Position numbers and translations under genes: made by a program
Part shown: positions 56,750 to 64,000 of the stretch, piece after piece
Position numbering within the stretch: position 1 is the stretch's first letter
Layout of the letters: every line of letters begins with the position of its first letter
Notes under the pieces: model-generated
The model's database searches: none
Told to the model about the DNA's origin: nothing
The model's input: the letters and a program-made list of their open reading frames with translations, nothing else
DNA from: Flammula alnicola
Taxonomy: Eukaryota; Basidiomycota; Agaricomycetes; Agaricales; Strophariaceae
Direction of reading: 5' to 3'
Length of the DNA stretch: 64,000 bases
NCBI GenBank assembly: GCA_015499995.1
Contig: JADNRV010000109.1
Location: 123,137 to 187,136, forward strand

Positions 56750-57683
56750 GTGGTGACGTGAGTTGCGGACGAACGGGACTCTGTCGAACTTTGTGGCTTT
56801 CTAATTGGGATCCGGACATTACACGAACTATTTCACATTTGGCTATACACATTCACGAACTTGATGATAATTTTTTCGCACCTGTAGTTAGCGTTTTAGT
56901 AGCGTCGATGTTTCAAAAATAGCCTGGACTTTTTACATACCGTGTTATACAACTCATACCGATCTGTAATTCATCCGTCATATGGAAGAAGCGGGGTAAA
57001 TGCAGAGGCTTTGTTCGGAGAGCGTGGAGGTTGAAACGTTGAAACGTTGACAGGATATGTCGATCATTCCCTCACGTGAAGGACTTCGTATTGGAAGTCA
57101 TGGTATAACAGAACAGGCCTTCGACAGCAACTCGGAAGGCGGACTCGGCGATAGAACAGATACAAGGAAATCGGATGCAGAGCTTGTGATGGAAATGACT
57201 GCCATCCAGTTGTCAGACGATAATCGAGTTGCAAAGAGATGATCAACGACGAACTATGTTCGTCAAAAAGAGCGCTCATGATGATAAAGTTTTCCGATGG
57301 AAACGCTGATTATTGCACTGTGAAACGAAAGAAGAATAGCACGGAAAGTTGTTTCCTGGTCGACGAGGTCGGTGTGGCAGAGAGATGGTGGCCGAGAGAC
57401 GTGTGTCGCGCTGTCAAGTACAAGCTCGGCATCTCGCGGCCGCAGAGACCTCTTATCACGCTCATCTCCTCCTTCAAATTCTACCACCATTTCTCCTCTT
57501 TGCTCTCTCCCTGAAACTCGTCTGCGAGACTAACGGCTCGGCCTTAACACACTCCGCGCCCCACACCGGAATCACACTAACTCCACAAGCTTCAACTAAT
57601 AATACGCCATCCGAATCATACGTTTCAGACTCCTAATTCCTTTGCCACTTGAACCTCGTCAAGTTGGGTCTTCATAGTTCGAC
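56750..57683. other. Intergenic region upstream of PSD2
   Basis: No gene seen. ORFs 57057-57242 and 57239-57514 are short and without domain. The last ~200 bp is probably the PSD2 promoter and 5' UTR. Confidence 0.55.
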
Positions 57684-60600
57684 ATGTCGTCGGAAACGCC
57701 ACCCACAACGAAAGGGACCAAGATTAAACGCGTACTCAAGTCAGCGGCACGTCTACCCCGAGTACCGTACGTCAAGGCTGGGAGGGGCAGTGGAAGAAAC
57801 AATTTCACCCCGCGGCCAGGAGAGCCACCTGTCGTCGTACTCAAGCTGCGGGTTCTGGGGTGCACGAATGTACTGGCAAAAGACCGCGCGGGCACGAGCG
57901 ACCCGTGAGTCTGCCTGCCTTGTCATCGCGTGCTCATGTCCGCAGCTAACCAGACTATTGATAACTCTTGCAGCTTCGTCGTCATCTCTCTTCTAAACAT
58001 AAGGCAACAAACGCCCGTGGCGAAACGAACCCTCAACCCAATCTACGCCGCAAAGGATGCCACATTCGACTTCCCGATATACCTCTCCCTTGCTGACAAG
58101 CTCGGCGTCATCGAACTTGTCGTCTGGGATAAGGATATGCTCAGGAAAGAGTACCTCGGCGAAGTCGCGTTCCCTCTCGAAGATTGGTTTACGGACAGAA
58201 TAGACGGGAAGGAAAGGGATTTCGGGTTCGACCAACCAGGAAATACGGTCAGGATCTTATCCTTGACTCTTGCGATCATCACCCAGACACTCATTTGTTC
58301 GTGTTCATAGCCAATCTCTCTCGACATCGTGTCCACTCGCGCGGGTACACCTACTACCGGCAGCATGCAAATTAAACTTGGATTCGCGCGAACCGCAAAT
58401 TCCCAGAATCTCATGGAATTCGATGAAATTTATTCCGAGCTTGTGAAACGCTCTCGGCCATCTCTTGTCTCTGCACCTCCGGTTAGTCTGACTTAGCCGC
58501 TCTATTTTTAACTGTAGCTGACGTTGACGTACATTCCTCATTTCCTGCCGTTCGATAACTTTCTATCGTCTTCCCGTCTTCGGTATCTTTTTCCATTGGC
58601 CATGTCGTTTTGCTTTCTATCATCCATTCTTCCCTACTGCCACCCACTTAGACTGAAGGTGTAGGCACCATCCGCTCGAACCAGATTGGAGGTGCACACT
58701 ACCAAGACGACGGCGGTCTCTCCTCGGACCCTGACGACTCAGACGACGAAGCCGAATTCGTAGACGCGTCAGATACCACCCCGCCATCCGGCTCCATCTC
58801 GCCCAAGCCCCTCCTAGATCTCTACATACCACCCTCTTCCGACCTTTGCCGCCACCTTCCTCCGCTGACACCGATCGCACCCAGCCTGTTGTGGGTCAGG
58901 CGCCACCACAACCTCGACCACCCTTCAACCTTCCGGAGCTCAAGATCTTACCCAGCTCGCCAGCGACTCCAACACCTGGCAACCTCCCAACCGCCATGCC
59001 CACCGAAGATACTCCACGTGCATCGGCAAGCTTCTCCGTCCCGACACCACAGTCCTCCAGATTTCCCAAAAAAATTCGTCCGCAAGTTCTCGGGGTTGAC
59101 CAACTCGACGGCGGCACCTTTGTCGCCCGCGCCGCTCGCGTCTCCTGCTGTCGATATGCAGGGCAATCTCGTGCCGCCCAACGTGCAATCCGCTGCTGAG
59201 AAGAGGTCGGCGAGTAGGGATAGGAAGAAGTTTGGGAGGAGCTGGAGTACCGGTACGGTCTCGCCGTCTGGGAGTAGCGGAAGTGAGACCGGCACAGTTG
59301 GAATATCAAGCTTGGGAGCGGGTCGCAGGAGGAAGAGCGATTTTGAGTTTAAGGGCGCCAACGATATCGTTGGTATCGTCATGTTGGAGATTCAGGGTGC
59401 CGACGATCTTCCTCGCTTGGCCAATAGTAAGCTTATCTCCCTCCCATTCTCAATGATCGAGCTAACGTCATTTTCAAAGTGACTCGTACGGGATGGGATA
59501 TGGACCCCTTCGTTGTCATCTCGTTTGGCAAGAAAGTATTTCGTACACGTGTCATCCGGCACTCGCGTAATCCTGTCTGGGACGAGAAGCTATTGTTCCA
59601 CGTCAGGCGCTACGAAACATCTTTCAAAACCCAACTCACCGTCCTTGATTGGGATAAGCTATCCAGTAATGACCACATCGGCGACGTTTATTTCGATGTC
59701 AAAGAGCTTATGGAGAACGCGCCTCAGCCTGACCCTGTGACGGGTCTCTATGCACATGGAGAAGAGCAGGGCGGTGGAGAGGAGGGGATGCGAGAGTTCA
59801 AGCTGCCACTGTCGACGGCGAAGGAGATGCCTTGGGAAGCGAAACATAACCCAGTTATCAGGTTCCGGTACGTCACCTCATGTCTTACACCTTGCTTCGC
59901 CTAGTAACGAGGCTTTCTTCAGTGCTAAATACCAGCCATATGATGCTCTTCGTCAGCGATTCTGGCGTCAGTACCTCAAGCAGTACGACACCGACGATAC
60001 GGGCAGACTCTCCCATCTCGAGCTGACATCCATGCTCGACTCTCTTGGCTCTACGTTGACACGTTCGACCGTCTCTACCTTCTTCACGCGCTATGGCAAG
60101 AAGGCCCACGAAGACGAGATCACCGTCGAGCAAGCAGTGCAGTGTCTCGAAACTGAGCTTGGCCGCCCTGATAGCGAGAAGAAGAGGGTTGATGCAGACG
60201 ATGGCCTGCCGGACACGAGTCTTAGCGCTACCCCCGTGCTCATGGTTGCAGGACAGAAAGGCGAGGAGCTTCAGCTTCAACTCGACCAACTCAACTTTTC
60301 GGGGCCTCCTCACGTCTCGGCTATAGATGGCGGCGATTCTCATCCTGGTCCACATCCTTACACCACGGAGCCGGTGCAGCTGCCTCTCGTGGTGGATTCT
60401 TCCTTCGGCGCAGGCCCCGAGAACCCCGATTCGAGCTCGGATGACGCAGATGGCGATTTGTCGAACTCGTCGACGCCGGTTAGCACGGCCGCCGAGTCTC
60501 TTGCGGCCTCTTCCTCGCCTCCTGGTACCCCCGGCGGCAAGAAGACAAAAAAGATGCGGTTCCAGCGGATAAAGAGACAGAAGAAATCCGCCAAGGAGAC

Positions 60601-62150
60601 GAGCGAGGACTCGACGACGTCGGCCTCCGAGAGTAATCCTATCGAGCGCATTATCAACGTGAAGAACTGCCCGCTGTGCCATCGCCCGCGGCTGAACTCG
60701 AAAGCGGAGATGGATATTGTGACACATCTCGCTATCTGCGCGAGCCAGGATTGGAATCAGGTTGATAAGATCGTGGTGGGTAATTTCGTCACGGCGAGTC
60801 AGGCGCAGAGGAAGTGGTACACGAAGATCATCACGAAGGTGTCGAGTGGGGATTACAGGCTTGGGGCTGTATGTTTCTTCTCCGTTTCCTTTCTTCATAA
60901 CGTGAACTGATCGGATGTGCTGCAGAACTCGGCCAATATTATTGTTCAAAGTAGAATAACGGGTCAGTTGCAGGAGGAAAAGATGCAGGTATATGTTCGT
61001 TTGGGCATCAGGCTACTGTACAAGGGTGCTACGAGCCGCATGGAGGGTGCAAGAGGTGCGTCAGTTCAGTTTTGTCGATTCTCCAGGATATACGTTTACG
61101 CTCGTCGATGTCTTCAGCTCGACGTCTCCTCAAATCGCTATCTATCAAGCAGGGTGTTAAGTACGACGACCCGAGTCGGCCAAGGAAATTCCTACTTTTG
61201 TCGAATTCCACGGGTTAAACGTGGATGAAATTCTCGATCCTCTCGACTCGTTCAGTACGTCTGCTGCCCTATCGTGAATTTAACCGATACTAATTCTTCT
61301 TTCTCAGAAACTTTCAACGAATTCTTCTACCGGTTAGCAAGCTCCTCCATGATCTCGGTCCTTATCTAACTCTCTCCAGGAAACTGAAGCCCTCTGCTCG
61401 CCCCGTGGAGAGCCCGAACGACCCTTACCGCCTCGTCAGCGCTGCGGATTGCCGTTTGATGACGTTCGAGACTGTCAGCGAGGCTACGCGTTTGTGGATC
61501 AAAGGCCGCGAATTCACGGTTGCTCGCCTCCTCGGCGACGCGTACAAGGGTCAGGCGGACAAATACACAGGAGGGGCGCTGGCCATCTTCCGCCTTGCAC
61601 CTCAGGATTACCATCGGTTCCACTCTCCCGTGGAGGGTACGATTGGCCCGATGACTTACATTTCTGGAGAGTATTACACAGTTAATGTCAGTTGCTCTCG
61701 TTTGGGGCTCTTTCCTTCGCTCGGCCATATAACTAACATCTTGCTTTTTTTAATCAGCCCCAAGCAATACGTTCTTCCCTCGACGTCTACGGTGAAAACG
61801 CGCGCAAGATCGTCCCGATCGACAGCCCACAATTCGGACGAGTGATGGCGGTGTGCGTCGGCGCAATGATGGTCGGCAGCATTAAAACAACGGTGCAGGA
61901 AGGCGAATACGTCCAAAGGGGACAGGAGCTTGGGTATTTTGCTTTCGGTACGTCATTCCGCCCTCTTCGTTGTGTTTGATTTGTGATGCTTACGAAGCCA
62001 TATTCAATAGGTGGGTCGACCGTTGTTATTTTATTCGAGAAAGGCAAAGTAGCTTGGGATGAGGACCTTCTCATCAACGGTCGCGCATCCCTTGAAACCT
62101 TGGTCCGCGTTGGAATGGGCCTTGGAAGGGGTCGTCCAGCCGATGCTTAA
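57684..62150 (+). CDS. PSD2: C2-domain phosphatidylserine decarboxylase (PSD2 type), with frame breaks
   Basis: Converts phosphatidylserine to phosphatidylethanolamine at Golgi/endosomal membranes. Order: first C2 domain ([20 protein letters not shown], then SDPFVVIS), Ser/Pro-rich linker, second C2 ([18 protein letters not shown] in outline, then [18 protein letters not shown]), an EF-hand ([18 protein letters not shown]), a Cys/His motif ([10 protein letters not shown], then THLAICAS), and the catalytic part: [35 protein letters not shown] and the processing site FGGSTVV, whose Ser would become the pyruvoyl group. Three or four positions fail to stay in frame: the exon 2/3 junction at 58247/58309 next to a TC repeat, the linker 58835-59075 bounded by an A7 run, and about 61173. 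Otherwise well conserved, so these may be sequence errors; inactivation is possible. Confidence 0.85.
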
Positions 62151-64000
62151 GCATTTACTAAATTTAAAAACGTCCGTAATGTTAGAGGCGACCGTCTGCG
62201 TCACTACTACTAACTAGCGTATACCATGCGCCTTGTAAATAATATAACTCTTGGTGCACATATTACTATATATTAGAGAGAAGAAGAAGAAGAAGAATCC
62301 GAATTTTCCCTGTATTTATTCTGATACGCTTCGAAGGTACCTTTCCAAAAACATTCACATAATCTTTGTCCTCGCAAATTTAAATCCGCTGTCAAACTGT
62401 TTTCTCCTTCACATTTCTTCTCTTCTCTGCATGCCATGGATCTCGAAGCTCGACTGCAATGCATCTGTGCGTGCAGACGTGTGTCGATTTCAAGTATTCG
62501 AATGTTTTGGGAGCGTATAACGGCAGGGCAGCAATATAATTTCCCTTACAGGTTTCCGTCACATAGAGAAGAGGAGATACAAGACAAACGGGAAAAGAGA
62601 AGAATAGATGACCGAGACAACGAAACGAAAGGAAAATAAAAGAAGGAGCGACAAGGTGATGCGACACCCGCATCTCGTCCCCGCATGTAGTACTTTTTCA
62701 CGACGCAGATTGGTCAGGCCCTCCCGTCCAAATTTACCAACCAACCCAGCACTTGACGACCGCACGAGCTCGATATGAATCTCTGAGATACAGCCTAAAA
62801 GTAGGAGGGTCATTGGGGATGCATAGAAAAAAGAACTAAAAATAATAAAAACAAGGTCACGAAAAGCAATACATGCATATACTCACTCTACTTGAATATA
62901 CGCGCATATATCCACTACCAATAGCTGTTTACCTGGATAGAGATGGAACGAATGATCTCTATAATTTTCGAAGCTCATGGGTGGAAAATGTACGTGTTTA
63001 TGAGACGCTTAGACCTGGGATTGGGATAGAGGGCATGTATTTCAATCTCAGAGACGGGGTGGGTGGCACTGTCCGGTACGTATGCGTATCAATAAGCGCA
63101 TCTGGGCGAGTTTTTAATCTACTTGCGAGGATTTGTGGCCGTTAACTGGTGACTGCCCGACGCGAGCGACCCTAGCACTCGGGCGAGAAGCAGAAAGTCG
63201 ACTTCGGCCATGTCAACACAGTGGCGGTGGTTGTGGTTTAAAGGGTATTTTCAGGGTCGTCATGAGTGGAGCTGATACCTATGCCCACGCACGAATCCCA
63301 GACGCCACATTGCAAAAAAATGTCTGTAAGGGACGATGGGAGCAATGAATGAGAAGAAAATTAAAACATACAACATTCCGGAATTACAAGAACAGATGTA
63401 GCAGGAGCAGCAAGTCTCATGAGGTCGATTATCCAATAAAAAGCTGCTGCCAAAGGTCAGTTCTGTGTAAGTCAAAAAGCTACAAAGTAAGATATAAGAA
63501 ACTCGCGTGGTATCCAAAGAAGAGACCTAACCAAATACACAACGTACTAGACATCCCACAAGGTCTGCACTCCTCTTCGGACAACATAACGACACTGGTC
63601 GCGACTGTCGAAGTCAAGCTACGCGTCCAGTCAGGGCATCCGGGAGCCTGAGTCACGAACATACGTGCCAAGAGCTTGTGCTTAGTGAACGGCGAGGGCA
63701 AATAGCTCAGCTCTTTGAGGCTGAGGAGTTTGTACAACCGCATTCGAGTCTTCGGGGTCTTCTTCGTTTGAGGTGGATGTGGCGAAAACAGGCAAAAAGC
63801 ACTGCAGGTACGCTTATCTTCAATTCGGATCATATTGGCCGGATCATGGACCAATACGGTAAATTACACGCACGTGACACAGACGCGTCGCGTTCAAGAT
63901 CTTAATAATTGCAGGAAACTCTACGTGTGCATGCAGGTAGCAGCCGACATTTACGTAAATGCTTGCGAATATTCCTCAGTTGCAGAAGCCCGATGATTTT
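62151..64000. other. No convincing gene
   Basis: Contains an AAG microsatellite at about 62280-62297. ORFs at 62251-62520, 62873-63145, 63349-63651, 63480-63854 (minus) and 63678-63905 (plus) have no recognisable domain. A truncated gene at the right edge cannot be excluded. Confidence 0.5.

Noticed and set aside
59885..60949. 354-aa minus-strand ORF
   Set aside because: Antisense shadow of the PSD2 exon encoding the EF-hand and linker; Arg/Leu-rich composition with no domain.

Overview
The window is nuclear DNA of a filamentous basidiomycete, most likely an Agaricomycete. The genes are cut by many short introns (about 45-80 bp, nearly all GT-AG). The protein families are typical of mushrooms: DUF6534 membrane protein, F-box proteins with fungal lineage-specific tails, a BTB protein, a MYND finger protein, a 'macrofage activating glycoprotein' pair, CFEM-like small secreted proteins, a monocarboxylate-type MFS transporter and a C2-type phosphatidylserine decarboxylase. 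I cannot name the species. No tRNA, rRNA, CRISPR or plasmid feature was seen. All exon structures were worked out by hand from splice signals and reading-frame phase.

Layout. 1-0.84 kb: 3' truncated gene of unknown function. 1.4-1.8 kb: fold-back repeats. 2.35-3.70 kb: DUF6534 protein. 3.7-9.6 kb: gene-poor, with a 395-bp hAT-like MITE. 9.6-15.0 kb: two paralogous four-helix membrane proteins in tandem, separated by a doubtful coiled-coil gene and a Tc1/mariner-like MITE. 15.3-20.4 kb: F-box, MYND finger and HMG-box genes. 20.7-22.1 kb: first macrofage-activating-glycoprotein-like gene. 23.0 kb: first CFEM-like gene. 26.4-28.0 kb: BTB gene and a broken partial copy. 28.4-33.3 kb: EH-like/proline-rich scaffold protein and MFS transporter, both on the minus strand. 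35.3 kb: second CFEM-like gene.

36.37-45.05 kb: a set of three nested mobile elements, the main discovery. An 8.7-kb interval (36369-45046) is bounded by a 9-bp direct duplication CTTAGTCTC and short inverted repeats. Inside it lies a second element of the same family (36724-44344), bounded by its own 9-bp duplication ATCTTCCCC. The inner element encodes a RecQ-like helicase, a DUF6589 protein and a small MPPR protein. A third, unrelated TIR element (42548-44331) sits inside the inner element's right terminal repeat, with a 7-bp duplication. All four ends of the two related elements have the same plan: a terminal TAG..GTGACC motif, an 8-10 bp stem-loop, then a subterminal inverted repeat. I propose this as a distinct helicase-plus-DUF6589 transposon family.

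48.4-49.9 kb: second F-box protein. 50.3-51.2 kb: a 0.94-kb element with about 245-bp inverted arms. 52.4 kb: third CFEM-like gene. 53.4-53.9 kb: relic of the four-helix membrane family. 55.3-56.7 kb: second macrofage-activating-glycoprotein-like gene. 57.7-62.2 kb: PSD2-type phosphatidylserine decarboxylase, recognisable end to end but with three or four places where the frame does not close. The last 1.85 kb shows no convincing gene.
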